Source: Ophiura sarsii (lineage: Eukaryota > Echinodermata > Ophiuroidea > Amphilepidida > Ophiuridae). From it: DNA of 64,000 bases. The notes beneath the pieces are model-generated. The model searched no databases and had not been told where the DNA came from. It was given only the letters and a program-made list of their open reading frames with translations. Below, piece after piece: positions 49,464-60,606 of the stretch; within the stretch, counting starts at the first letter, position 1; every line of letters starts with the position of its first letter. Where the stretch lies: positions 106,947,606-107,011,605 of the forward strand of contig CM069441.1 in assembly GCA_035610835.1 (NCBI GenBank). The letters run 5' to 3'. A program made the translations under genes and the position numbers.

Positions 49464-51367
49464 GGGTAACATGGGGTAATATGGGACACCTAAGGGGTAA
49501 GATGGGACACCTAATTTTACTCAGCTGTAATACGAATATCCGACAAGTGACCCCACCAAAGCAAAAGGTATCACCAAGAACCTTAACAAGACTTTAGTTT
49601 CACCAAAAATTGTGCCCGCGGCCTCCGGCTTCATTATTTTATCAAGGTGTCCCTTCTTACCCCAGGCGATAAAATGTTTCTTAATTTTTTGTCCCATCTT
49701 CCCCCACAGGGGCAAGATGGGACGCCATTGATTTACTATAGTGCTAGTGACTACAAAAAACTTGAATCTCTTCAATTTCAAATGGCAAGATCAATTCTAA
49801 AGGCCCCGCGTAATACACCGTCAATGTCACTCTTGGGCGATTTAGGTTGGGATACCCTTAAGTCTACCCATAATAGGCTTAAAGCTAAATTTTACTCACG
49901 TCTGCACGATATGGGCCCCCACAGATGGCCCAAATTATTACTTAACGCAATGTTTATTATTCATGATTATGATATACAATTAAGATGGAAATGGCCCGCT
50001 TGATTCTATTAAACATATTTTATGCGATCATGGCATGGATTTCAACTTCTCAAGCATGCAACCTAATAACCCCCGATGGGTCCAAGTGTTTAAGAGAATC
50101 AGTGTTCAACAAGATTACTCTAGATGGTATCAAAATATTTGTAGTAAATCGTCTTTAAGATTTTATGTTCAGTTTAAAACACATCCGTATTTGGAAAGTT
50201 ATTTGAAAGACAAGCTTGATTTTTATGGGGCTAGTTTGAAGTTTAAAGCTCGTTCTAACACACTTCCCCTTAATGGTAGGTTAAGTTCTTGGGAGGTAGA
50301 TAATGATGGTATGTGTTTACTCTGTAATAGAGATTGCGAAGATATCAAACATTTTATGCTTTTATGTAAGTCATTACGTGCAATCCGTGACAATGAGCTT
50401 CACAATTTACAAATGAATCTTCGTCAAGCAAATCTCTCTTATGTATGGAATTATTTTAATCTAAGTGATGATGATACAAAACTATGTCTAATCTTAGGTA
50501 GTAATTGTTTGTCTATCACCCCGTTGGTAAATAACTATTCATACAATGCATTACTCGATAGACATTTTGATGTCTTTTGTAAGTCATACTTAAAACGTGC
50601 ATGGTCATGTAGGACAGTGTTATTAAGTAATAATGATCATTAATCAATATATCACGCTCCACGTGTCAGGACTCAATGAGCCCATCTCGATGTATATAAT
50701 TTATATAATTTTCATGATTTCATGAGTGCATGATTTCTTATCTCTCTTGTTTGTATTACTGGTTTTTTTCTATCTTTTGATGTATCTTACTTTATATTTG
50801 TTGGATGCACCACCATCTGTTGGTGGGTGCCGCTGTTTTGAAAGCGTTTTCCGAATAAATAAATAAATAAATATGTACTGACAGTGGTGGGGCAAGATGG
50901 GACGCGGGGGAAGATGGGACACAGAAAGACTTTTAACATGAATGTAACCTTGTCCCATCTTACCCCAATGAGGCACATTTCTGAAAAAACACTTTTTAAT
51001 GATCTTGGAAGGAAACAGTAGCAAATTTTTGACTTATTTGATAGAAAGTTGTTTAGACGTTGTTTTCCACTTTGAGAAACTAAAATCCGGGGCATTAATT
51101 CATAGATATTTAGTGTCAAGTCGAGACCTATGCTTAGTAGCATTGGTGAAATGCCGCATCAATTTCGACGCCTAAGGCTTACGACCCTCTGAAGTGCCCC
51201 GTTTCATGAAGGATGATACTTAAAATTGGTTGCAAATATAAATAGACATGATATCAAAGCTTTTTTGTTACAAAAATGGGCACAATTTGACTATTTTAAG
51301 GTAAAAAAGTATTTCCGAAAACCACTGTCCCATTTTACCCCGTGTCCCATATTACCCCATGTTACCC
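49464..51367. mobile_element. TA-flanked element with 26-bp TIRs and many GGGGYAARATGGGACRC words
   Basis: Perfect 26-bp inverted termini, GGGTAACATGGGGTAATATG then GGACAC (49464-49489), with the complement at 51342-51367; TA on both sides (49462-49463 and 51368-51369). Variants of GGGGTAAGATGGGACAC recur about ten times in both orientations (49473, 49494, 49647, 49691, 49709, 50889, 50905, 50952, 51327, 51343). A LINE fragment is inserted inside. Intergenic between CUX and NUP88. Confidence 0.88.
49726..50888 (+). mobile_element. LINE ORF2 3' fragment inserted in the TA-flanked element
   Basis: Translated pieces (about 49734-50003 and 50035-50643, separated by a stop and frame change) read KLESLQFQMARSILKAPRNT, LLGDLGWDTL, and a Cys/His motif MCLLCNRDCEDIKHFMLLC, as in the C-terminal region after the reverse transcriptase of some LINEs. 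It ends near an (AATA)n tail (50857-50872). GGGGCAAGATGGGACGC flanks at 49709-49725 and 50889-50905, a likely 17-bp target duplication. The polymerase domain is absent. Confidence 0.75.
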
Positions 51368-51369
51368 TA

Positions 51370-52560
51370 TACATGTACATCACGTGCAAAAGATGAAGGG
51401 TTTAAGCACAAAAGTACAATTCAATGTGAAATTCGCCGGGAAAATCTATACTAATTCCATGGTAACTCACAACTCACAACACTGCTTTATGATAAAATGG
51501 TCGACTCGACTGGGTTGGTCACTCATCAGTTTGAAATTTCACTCTTTTAGAGACTGACTCAGCAGTGCAACTAGCTGGAAATTAGATGCTGAAATAATTA
51601 CGCCCGGGGCATTCCGACCCATAATATTGAAATTCAAATTTGTGATACTCACTTGATTTTCAAATACGCCTATAACCAGTATAAATAATATAGGCCCCAA
51701 AAAGCATTGGTTAAGATTGCAAAATGTCACTATAAAATCAAATCACTAGCAGCACACTTGGATAGTGGTTCCATTCCATGTTCCAACTACGAGTAAAGTC
51801 TATCCGGGGCCTAGTTGCTTCCATAAATTCACATGATGAACAAGTGAACAATCAAGGCTACTTGAGAGGTAAGCTTTAGTAAATTATGTCATCATTAGAT
51901 TTATTTTAATTTGATCTATGCTTTATTTATTGACGGTAATATACTTCAGTGACTGATGACTTGCATACAAATTATGACATTATTCAATTATGACAGAGTT
52001 GAAATTTTGAATTAGCCTCGTGACATATTTTCTAAATCAGTATGGATAGGTGATGTTAGTCCCAGATAAACTGTAGGCCCCCTATAGTTGGCCAGATCTC
52101 AAAAGAAAGTGCGCATACCAGAATTTGAGTTGACTTTTAGGAATGACCCATGACTAAAGTATACTTGTATATGATTTCTGGTAGATGATCGTGATAGTTA
52201 TGTACAAATTCAAAATTGGATGATTGGACTCATATCTTTTAAACATAATAAGCATTTGAATTTTCCACCTATCCGACACTTAGTTTTACCCATCATGTCA
52301 CTTATTGGTGCTCTTACATCATCAGCATATGCAGATCATTTATTATTCTGGCTAAACGGTTAATTGTGAAGACTTGCAGTCTTGCTTGATATGAATTTGA
52401 ACAGTTGGACCGGTCTTGGATAACATCATAACTTCATAAGAGTTGGACGGGGAAGAAAATACTTATATTTTTATTTACGACGAATAACACCGATTCTCTT
52501 GGAAACATTTTTAGACATATTTGATTTCAAAAAATCTATGTTTTTGTGACTATAAGCATT
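51370..52560. other. Intergenic, nothing recognised
   Basis: AT-rich sequence between elements. No gene or repeat family seen; ATCAAT-type sites are not concentrated here. Confidence 0.5.
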
Positions 52561-52977
52561 AAGCCAAACAAAAAATTGGTTTGACTCAAAGCTTGCGCGC
52601 GCATTGGTTTTGAAATGCCAAAAATACCGCGTCTAAAATGCAAGAAATTGTAAAATCAATTTTTTTTCCCTACAAATTTTTATTTCGAGTTTTTATTTAA
52701 AATATCGGCAGATTTTCCTTTTCTCAAACTTTTTTTACATGACTCATTTCTTCAAAAAACGCTGCACAATTGTTCTTTACACAACTACATCACAATATTC
52801 ATTTCAAATAGAAAAAAACAATATCAGAAAGTGTCAACGGTTGCAAATAGTAAGAGTAAAAATTGACACACAAATAAAAAAAAAAGTTTAAAAAAAATGG
52901 AAGACAAAAAACCGCGCGCGTCGCCCGATTTTGAAGCCTTCGCAAAGCTTTGAGAAAAACCTTCTTTTTTTTGCCTT
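52561..52977. mobile_element. MITE family A, copy 2
   Basis: Starts AAGCCAAACAAAAAATTGGT then TCAAAGCTTGCGCGCGCATT and ends with the matching complement. Aligns with the copy at 32009 over nearly its full length, in the same orientation, with scattered substitutions and small indels. Confidence 0.85.
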
Positions 52978-53049
52978 ATAGGATTTTTTTACCCGGGGGG
53001 GTTTAAAAATAAATGTCATTGAGTATGCACGAATGACTATCAAAGCGGT

Positions 53050-53330
53050 AACGCGGACGTGACAGGGGGAGTCTGAAGGGATGGTGTGCGCCCCTCGGAT
53101 TTTTTTTCAATTTTCGAACCGATTTGGTGCGATTTGGTGTTTACTTTTCGCCAACACTTTATTGAAAAGCCTTCCGACTTCATTAATTTCCAATCAATAT
53201 TGGCTTATTATCAATATCATTCAACATTTGATTTTTGTCCCCAACACGGACGGCTTAAGGATTTGAAATTCCATGGCTATATAAGCGGCGCGAGCGAAGT
53301 GATGTGAGGAGCGCTTTGCGGCGTGGATGG
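53050..53330 (+). repeat. Dispersed repeat family B, copy 2
   Basis: The counterpart of 46190-46560 in opposite orientation: GGATTTTTTTTCAATTTTCG then GATTTGGTGCGATTTGGTG and TTTATTGAAAAGCC. GC-rich ends (GAGCGCTTTGCGGCGTGGAT) correspond to the GCGCTAGCGTGGTGCTTTGC end of copy 1. Confidence 0.6.
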
Positions 53331-53399
53331 GGGTCTGAGTAGTATACATTTTGAATGGTCCCGAAAAAGGTTCCTGGGCCTTCTTGTTACGCATGAATA

Positions 53400-54240
53400 A
53401 TTATTAGGGGAGGATGGGGCAACTGGTCCGGTTAAGCATATTTCATGATAGGCAATAAAAGATTAAAGCTCGTGTAAATATTTATGGAATTGCTATGAAA
53501 ATATCACCCATGTAACTGTTTACATAATATAAACATATAATCAAGGTTAAAAAATATCTAAAGACTAAGGCCAATACAACTAACTGAAAACTTTACTTGG
53601 CGTGGACCAGTCATTGGGGCAGTCCAATATGTTCCAACGGTACTACGGTAGAATACACAGAAATCAGTGAATGACACTTGAACACGGAACTAGGCAGTAT
53701 TTTCTTTACAAACAAATTTCCATTTTTAACGTGTAAAAAGGATACATGTCTCATGAAACCCATGTTCAATACAGTTTTCGTGGTTAACGTTTAAATTAGC
53801 AGTAGGCCCTAATACTAATGGTGTATAAAGCGACTGCATATTTTGAGATAAAACGGTATGAACCTAGTTAAATGGTTACATGGTTGTGATATTCAGATGC
53901 CCCATACATTTGTCTATATTTACTCCTTTCGTTAATGAATAAATTTACTTCATATAATCATCATTTAGTAGGGGAGAGCGGGGAGTGTTCGCCCCATTCA
54001 TTTGATCGGAGATCTAGAGACGCCATTTTTAAAGATGGACCCATTGATATCGGTGTGAAAGATTAATATATTGGCTATACATACGACCATGATCTCAGTA
54101 CTCTAGGCCTAATACTGTAAAGGCAAGAGTAAATGATAAAGACAAGTGTCTCAAAAGGGCTTGCCCCGACGCCGGGGTAGGTTCGCCCATACATGTAGGC
54201 CGGGGCAAGTTCGCCCTATATATACTCTCTTAATGTAAAA
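53400..54240. repeat. Two GGGGCAA-type inverted-repeat remnants (tentative)
   Basis: TAGGGGAGGATGGGGCAACT then GGTCC near 53405 is faintly mirrored by GGACCAGTCATTGGGGCAGT near 53607. A second unit near 53970 (TAGGGGAGAGCGGGGAGTGT then TCGCCCC) is followed by GGGGCAAGTTCGCCC near 54203. They resemble the 49464 element in style, but boundaries and target duplications are not clear. Confidence 0.35.
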
Positions 54241-55285
54241 GAGTGAAAATGTCACTCGTTGTCATTTCAGAGTGATGTCATTGTCACCGTCGTAAAGAAG
54301 AAGAAAAAAGTTTAGAAAAACGTTCCAATAATAAAACATTTAAATTAAGTTGCGCGCATCGCGCCAAATGTACCGACGGAACCTACCTAAGTCTAAAAAA
54401 GGTACAATTGTACAAAAAAAAAAGTATTTTGTATTTCGCCGGCCCGCTCCGCCCCCTTGTAACCGCCACTGTGATATATGCAAATGCTACCAAGTTTTAG
54501 CACATACATAGCCCGATGACATAGGGACGACATAAGAGCTGTGACTAGAGTCCAGAAAAACGTTCCAACATGAAGCCACTTTGTTAAGCTTGTACAATAA
54601 AACATTGCAAATAATTCGCGCGTAACGTGAAAAAAAAACGGGCAAGGGGCAAATTATCATTAAGATGGGAATCAGAGCTAGATCCCCCTCCTCCTCCCCC
54701 TCCTCACGGCCCTCCTCCTCCACCTCCTCCGCTCCTCCTCCCCTCCCCTCCTCCTCCCTAGTAGCTCCTAGTCCCCTCCCTCCTCCTCCTCTCCTTTCCA
54801 GTCCCCTATCTTTTATTTTTTCCACTCTGGGGACCCGGGGGCGTGAGCCCCCAAAGGCCCCCCCCCCCCCCCCCCCCCTTGGCGCGATTTTTTTTTTACT
54901 AATCAACATTTGAATCATGATTTGTAAAATCAGTTGACTTTATTTTATTTTTTAAAATCATTTTATTCAGTGAATTTTGCTTTATTCCGTTCCGTATTGT
55001 AAAACGAAATGAATAAATTTTACAAATGTTGATTAGTAAAAAAAAAATCGCGCCTGCCTGCTAAAAGTTAACTCACAGATACTATTCAATCTGTGGTTAA
55101 TTTTACCAGGGAGTTATTATATGATAACTCCTTGATTTTACCATGTTTACAAACCCAAGACAAGGCGATCATTTTTTCTTCTTCTAGAAATAGGGCATGG
55201 GGGATTTTGGATTGACAGAAAATTAGGATTATAAAATGAGATGGCAAAACTGATAATTGATTGATTTCATGAGTTTCAAAACAAC
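54240..55285. other. NUP88 upstream region
   Basis: Includes a TCC-rich low-complexity tract (54684-54800), a C run of about 19 near 54860, and a hairpin (54881-55056). The 220 bp before the start codon are AT-rich without a recognisable TATA box. Confidence 0.45.
54881..55056. repeat. 176-bp inverted repeat
   Basis: GGCGCGATTTTTTTTTTACT then AATCAACATTTG at the left is matched by the complement CAAATGTTGATTAGTAAAAA then AATCGCGCC at the right; arms of 31-32 bp are almost perfect. A probable MITE about 230 bp upstream of the NUP88 start. Confidence 0.85.
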
Positions 55286-55507
55286 ATGGCGGCCTACTTC
55301 GACGAAAGTGATGATGAACTGGGGTTGGATTCACATCCCATTTTCGCACTTTTGCGAGAAAATGCAGAGGAACAATCAAACCACTCGGAGCCAGAAGAGT
55401 TGATAGTTGTACAGAACAGTCAGATATTTATTTGGGACAAAGGAAACGCGAGAGTTTTAACAGCCAACTTGAAAGATGTTTATGCAGACGACACGGCACT
55501 TGTTCAA
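55286..55507 (+). CDS. NUP88: NUP88 exon 1 (residues 1-74)
   Basis: First coding exon of nucleoporin Nup88, which sits on the cytoplasmic face of the nuclear pore with Nup214 and Nup62. It encodes MAAYFDESDDELGLDSHPIF, then ALLREN and SQIFIWDKGNARVLTANLK, corresponding to NHVVFLRLREG and GELFLWDGEDSSFLVVRLR of human NUP88, at the start of the N-terminal beta-propeller. The start context AACATGG is strong. The surrounding ACAACATGGCGGCC resembles a YY1 site overlapping the start codon, as in many housekeeping genes. Donor CAA|GTAAGT, phase 0. Confidence 0.88.
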
Positions 55508-55604
55508 GTAAGTAAGCTTATTTAATAATAATGCATGTAATGATAACAGTAATGATTAGGCCTATAGCCTAGACAAGGGCGGACTTGAGTTATATTTAGC
55601 AAAT

Positions 55605-56478
55605 TTGCTTGGCAACAAGTAGTTCAAAAGCAAAACATTCAATGAGCGTTACGCACTTGATTCAATGCCAAGAAGTGTTTTGTTCTTCGCATCCCCAGCT
55701 CAAGAACACCGATATTGTCACACAGTATTCTCTAGGTAATGCCATTCTCCAAGAATCAACATCACATACCTACCTGGGGGTAGACATATCACAAAATCTG
55801 AAATGGGACTCACACATAAATCGTATTACCTCCTCTGCTAGCAAAACACTTGGTTTTGTACGCCGGAACTTACACTCCTGTACCCGGGACACAAAAGCGT
55901 CTGCTTATACAGCCTTAGTAAGACCTACGCTTGAGTACTGCTCCGCAGTATGGGATCCCCACACACAATCCCAAATAAAACAAGTGGGCAAAGTCCAACG
56001 GCGTGCAGCGAGGATGGTATATAATGACTACGATTGGGAAAATCATACAAGCGTAACTAAACTAATGCGGGACCTGAAGTGGGACATGCTATCAACTAGA
56101 CGGAAGACTGCAAGGCTTCTAATAATGCACAAAGCCATAGGGGGGCACCTGGCCTTACCAGCCCAGGACTACTTTAAACCGGCTCTGAGGCGCTCTCGTC
56201 ACACTCACATAAATTCATTTCAAACCCTATCATCCAGGAAAGACTGTCATAAGTTTTCCTTTGTTCCCAACACAATTAGAGACTGGAACTCTTTACCACA
56301 GAACATCACCTCAGTAACAGATCTAGAACCCTTCAGGACGGCAATACTAGACCACTACCGCAAACAAGATAAAGAAACCAAGGACTAAAACTGCATAGCA
56401 TAGCGCACAACCATTCCTGCTCGGTTTGTCCCACAAGGGATGTTGAGCAGTATCCGAAAGAAGAAGAAGAAGATTCGC
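55605..56478 (+). mobile_element. LINE ORF2 3' fragment with (GAA)n tail
   Basis: An open frame (55609-56388) holding the part after the reverse transcriptase core: HTYLGVDISQNLKWDSHINR, RPTLEYCSAVWDPHTQSQIK, VQRRAARMV and FVPNTIRDWNSLPQNI, all hallmarks of CR1/Jockey-type ORF2 C-termini. It ends with a short 3' UTR and a GAAGAAGAAGAAGA tail (56457-56474). 5'-truncated; no polymerase domain. Same strand as NUP88. Confidence 0.85.
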
Positions 56479-57758
56479 AGTAGGCGCACCGTGCTGTTGC
56501 CTTAAAATTGATTGAATTTCAATTGATTGATCTGCGCAAGTTGTTTTCACCAGCATTTAAATTTGTCTTGATCATTATTTTCACCGGCATGACGTTGGCC
56601 CGCCCCGATCTATAGGTCCGTAGTGACGTTACATGCCGTTGACCACAAACCATATAGAGGTAAATAAAGGCCTCTTACACAGCGTGACACGATTGCTTTG
56701 GGTGACTGTATGGTCGAGCGTAAAACTGATCTCAAGGCTATGTGATGTTAAAACTTCTGGTTTGTTGTCAATGGCAAACGGTAAGAAGTACCTGTCCTGG
56801 ATGACCAGGGCGACCAATGAGCTACTTCGCTAATTCAGAACAGGGTGCATCCTGGGAAAAAAATCAAGGGTAATAATAAACATGACCATAAATCGCGCTA
56901 ATACACAGAGGTCCCATTGAAAACAGGCCTGACAAATTCAAAGTTTTTAAGAATTAAAAGCAGTTTTTGGCTGAATTTAACCCCTCACAGGCAAGATTAG
57001 CACTGGCAACAAAATCTAAGGCCAGGGTCCAGGTTTTATTCCCTGGACTCATTCAACCAGCAGATGCCAATTCTAAGGGGTCCAAGCAAAATGTTATAGG
57101 GTCCAACAACAACAAAAGCTCCAAAAGCTTCACCGACTACCTTTTTACTCTCACAGGAATTAAGTAATCTAGCAAATTGAGAAAAGTCAGACGGTTAATA
57201 CAAACAACCACAAACGCCCTCCCAACCACTAAATCCCAATCACAAACACCCTCCATACCACCTCACTCACACTCCATTATTGGAACACTTATTTTTTGTT
57301 TGAAACACAAAAAATAGTGAATTTATTATGCATTTTGTCTTGGTGGCCAAATATGGCTCCCAAATTGGCGGCCAAATTTGTCCACCCGCAAGGACTGAGT
57401 GAAAGGCACCCAATTCCTTTTTGAGCTTTTGAAGTTGAACCATTTGCTGCTAGCCGCCATCGTTCATGTTTCACAATACTTTGCATTTTTATCGTCATCA
57501 TATTTATAAGCCATTTATACTGCTTTGCCCAGTCTGAGACATAGCCTTATATAGGGTCATTCCATGCCAAATCATCAACCAATGGGTTGGTTGGTCACCC
57601 TCTCAGATTTTGCTAAAAATCATTTCTATAGTACATCTATAGGTATTATAATGAACACATGCAAAAAACTAGCGCTAAATTCAAAGCGGTTTCGAAAATA
57701 TGGCCTGTTGAAATTTGACACCAACCTGCATTTTTGTCAACCGGAGTTGCATTTTAAA

Positions 57759-57868
57759 ATATCGTCAGCCTGCTTCGATAATTGCCTAACTCATATTTTC
57801 TAGTTTTGAGAAAACAACAAAAAATAGGAAAAGTGAGTTAGGCAGTTATCGAAGCAGGCTGACGATAT
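57759..57868. repeat. Hairpin of GAGTTAGGCA...TATCGAAGCAGGCTGACGATAT
   Basis: ATATCGTCAGCCTGCTTCGA then TAATTGCCTAACTCA (from 57759) is followed by its near-perfect complement at about 57833-57868. A third copy, in direct orientation to the second, lies at 58185-58220 (GTGAGTTAGGCAACTATCGA...). Unit class unknown. Confidence 0.85.
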
Positions 57869-58180
57869 GTTGAATAGCACTATGAATAGTACAGGTAAAT
57901 TGAGTTCCAACAGGAGCAGTACCTGTTGGATAGAATTAGGTTGGGGATATACCTTTAAGTGAAATGTGGCTTGTTATAAGCCTAATACAAGTTGATATGA
58001 TCCATTTTAAACATTTTACATAATTATTACAATCTGCCTAACTCACAATGCTGACTTAGGCAGAATTGCAATTGTGCATTTATCAACACTTTTGATTCGT
58101 CAATGACTTAGATATTATTACATTACATTATGTGCATAATATAATGAAGTCATGATTTATGCAAAAAACTCAATTTTGCT

Positions 58181-58222
58181 GAAAAGTGAGTTAGGCAACT
58201 ATCGAAGCAGGCTGACAATATA
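58181..58222 (+). repeat. Third copy of the GAGTTAGGCA repeat
   Basis: GAAAAGTGAGTTAGGCAACT then ATCGAAGCAGGCTGACAATA repeats the right arm of the hairpin 354 bp upstream with three differences. Between them, near 58036, lies a shorter related phrase, CTGCCTAACTCACAATGCTG. Confidence 0.85.
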
Positions 58223-59255
58223 TTGAATTTTGGATCAAGAACATCTCGAATTTGGTAAAAGATATTGAGCTGTAAATTGCTACCTAGAGTGATTGCTACC
58301 CAAATAAACAGAATATGACTTCAGAAACACTGTATCTCATCAACTTGAGGTCCCGTGGGCCTCCTAACATGCCTTCATATTTCGGAAATTTGAATATATT
58401 TTATTTTTAGACCCCCTCAAACACAGAAATAGTTATCACAGAATGTTAAAATTGCTGGCTGATGTTCTATAGCCATTCAACTTAACCCCCAAACATGTGT
58501 AGGCCATTTCAAACCTTTAATTACATGATGGCTGGGACCCAAAGGTGGGTCCGCAGACAAAAATCATGAAAATAGCCCCCCTACCTGGTGACCTTTGACC
58601 CGGTAGTACAATACAGACAAATTTGAAACATTAAACATTAGCAGTCAAACAGTGGAATTGGGCTTATCTTTTACCTGTGTGCTGTTTGCCAAAAGTTGAG
58701 CTACTAATGCATTTTTTATGGGCTTCCCCAAAATTGGGCTATTTGTTTTTCTTAGGCTGTGAGTGTGACTATACAAAAGCATGCACATGTACATTTGGCA
58801 GAAAATTGGAGGTTGTTTATGATCAGTGGCATGTAAGATTATAGGAGCACATATATTGGGTACTACACATTCTGTAAGAGTAGGCTCTGGTTATTTCATA
58901 TTTTTCTTGTTTGTTATGTGCTAAATGGCCAATGGGCCCATCCATGGCTACAAAAGTTATGCTGGGTTTCAGGTCCTCTGTTAGCAAGCAATAGAGGACC
59001 TGAAGTTAGGTCTGAGAAAATACATTGCCATTGGTAGCCCAACTTTTTACAGGCTGCAGCACCCATTTTTTATCATTGGTCCCTGTAAGTTGTTTTGTGT
59101 TTGTGTGTCATATCAATTACCACTCTGTGGCAAACAGATCAACTAGTTGGCCTGAAAAGCTGTGTGATATTGTGACCTAACTCATGCAAGAATTAATGAA
59201 ATTGCAGTAAGGTTCTCAGTGATTTACAAGTGTTTTAATTTACATTTTCCTCCAG

Positions 59256-59425
59256 TCTCTTCTGTGTACCAATGCCCCTCGTTTTGATGTGGAGCATATC
59301 AATGTTAGTACCACAGGACGATACATACTGCTATGGGGTAGACATGGAGCTACTGTCATAGAGCTACCACGTAGATATGGCAAGAATGCACAGTATGAAG
59401 GGGGCAAGGAAATGATCAACTGTAG
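59256..59425 (+). CDS. NUP88: NUP88 exon 2 (residues 75-131)
   Basis: Encodes SLLCTNAPRFDVEHINVSTT, then LLWGRHGATVIELPRRYGKN and EGGKEMINC. This matches human NUP88 LLCINPPLFEIYQVLLSPT, GLMVLELPKRWGKN and EFEGGKSTVNC closely and fixes the identity of the gene. Acceptor TTTTCCTCCAG, donor TGTAG|GTAAGT; enters in phase 0 and leaves in phase 2. No exon 3 was recognised in the remaining 4.5 kb, so the gene is partial here. Confidence 0.93.
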
Positions 59426-59625
59426 GTAAGTCTACATACATCTAATCAAACCAGGTTTTCACCATTTCTTGTGTGAAAGTATAATGCCATTTACACTACA
59501 GATACAGTTCCTAGTTAACTGTTTATAATGAGGGTTTTCTTCCATAAGTGGTTAAAATATATGGTTTTTAAACTAAATATAAATACAATTATAAGTTCCA
59601 TGTTTTAAGGAGTGAGCCGGTCTTG

Positions 59626-60606
59626 ATTTTGTTGTTGTTGTATATAAAGAGCAAATGTGAACAATAGCCCAACAGACATTAACAACATTAATGAACTGAG
59701 TGATTACAAATCAAACGGGTAACTCTTAACAGAGAGCTCTGATGGGCCAATCAATTGGTTCACTGCAACTCAGAAAATAATCAAAAATACAAGTAAACAC
59801 AATTGGACTAGTAAAAAAGCCAATGAAAGTGGCGTGGGACAGGAATAGGATAAACACCCAAACATAGAGAATAACATAAAAAAATAAGACGAAAATAATA
59901 TCTGGAGGTCATTGATACATCGAGAGAGCTTAGCCAACATACTCTGAAGAGTTGGAGAGAAAGTGTCTGTTAACACGACATTTAAAAGATTGTAGTCCTT
60001 CCTCTTGGATGTTGCCAACAACATTGACTGGAAGACTGTTCCACAGTGGAACAGCTGTATGGATGAAGCTTCTGTCTAAGCAGCAAGTTCTGGCAGGCGG
60101 CAGTGAAAGGGCATGATCTGGCATTGCAACACTTGAACGCGTAGCAGGACGATGAACATATGGTGTGGGGAGCAGTGCTGCTAAATCTTGTGGGCAGTGG
60201 TTGGTATGCATTTTGTACAAGACTGTGGCTGCTGCAACCTGACGCCGGTGAAGTAGGCTTGTGATGCTGAGATGCGATAGTCCAGTAGCGTCATGAGCTC
60301 CAATGATCTTGAGTGCCTTCCTTTGGATGTTGTCAAGCTGGCTTAGGATAGTAGGTGAAGCACTAGACCAGCCTAGTGAAGCATACTCCATTACACTACG
60401 GACTTGTGCTTTGTACACAGTAGATCTGCCCAATGCCGTCAATTTATTTACAACCTTGCGAAGAGCGCCGAGCTTCTGGCCAGCCCTGGTTGAGACAGCC
60501 GAGATGTGTTTGGACCAAGTCAGCTTGCTATCAATGGTAACAGTAACACCCAGGATTTCCAGTTTGTCTGCAGATACATTTTGAATTTTGAATTCTTCAA
60601 CCCTTT
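59626..60606 (-). mobile_element. LINE ORF2 3' fragment (minus), in NUP88 intron 2
   Basis: Minus-strand translation reads LEILGVTVTIDSKLTWSKHI, AGQKLGALRKVVNKLTALGR, VRSVMEYASLGWSSASPT and FIHTAVPLWNSLPVNVV, a typical LINE ORF2 region after the polymerase. It runs to about 59930, then a 3' UTR to an (ACA)n tail (about 59633-59645). The sequence is open over the preserved part. 5'-truncated at about 60606. Opposite strand to NUP88. Confidence 0.82.

Larger units (their letters stand above)
55508..59255. other. NUP88 intron 1
   Basis: Contains a LINE fragment (55605-56478) and the GAGTTAGGCA inverted/direct repeats (57759-58222). The rest is AT-rich; 58490-59220 has no recognised repeat. No additional exon found. 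Confidence 0.55.

Noticed and set aside
53400..54240. Full-length elements like that at 49464
   Set aside because: Terminal pairing is too weak and target duplications are absent, so listed only as tentative remnants.
54487..54918. 143-codon Gly/Glu/Arg-rich frame, and the Ser/Pro-rich frame on the other strand
   Set aside because: Both are translations of the TCC-rich microsatellite and adjacent C run.
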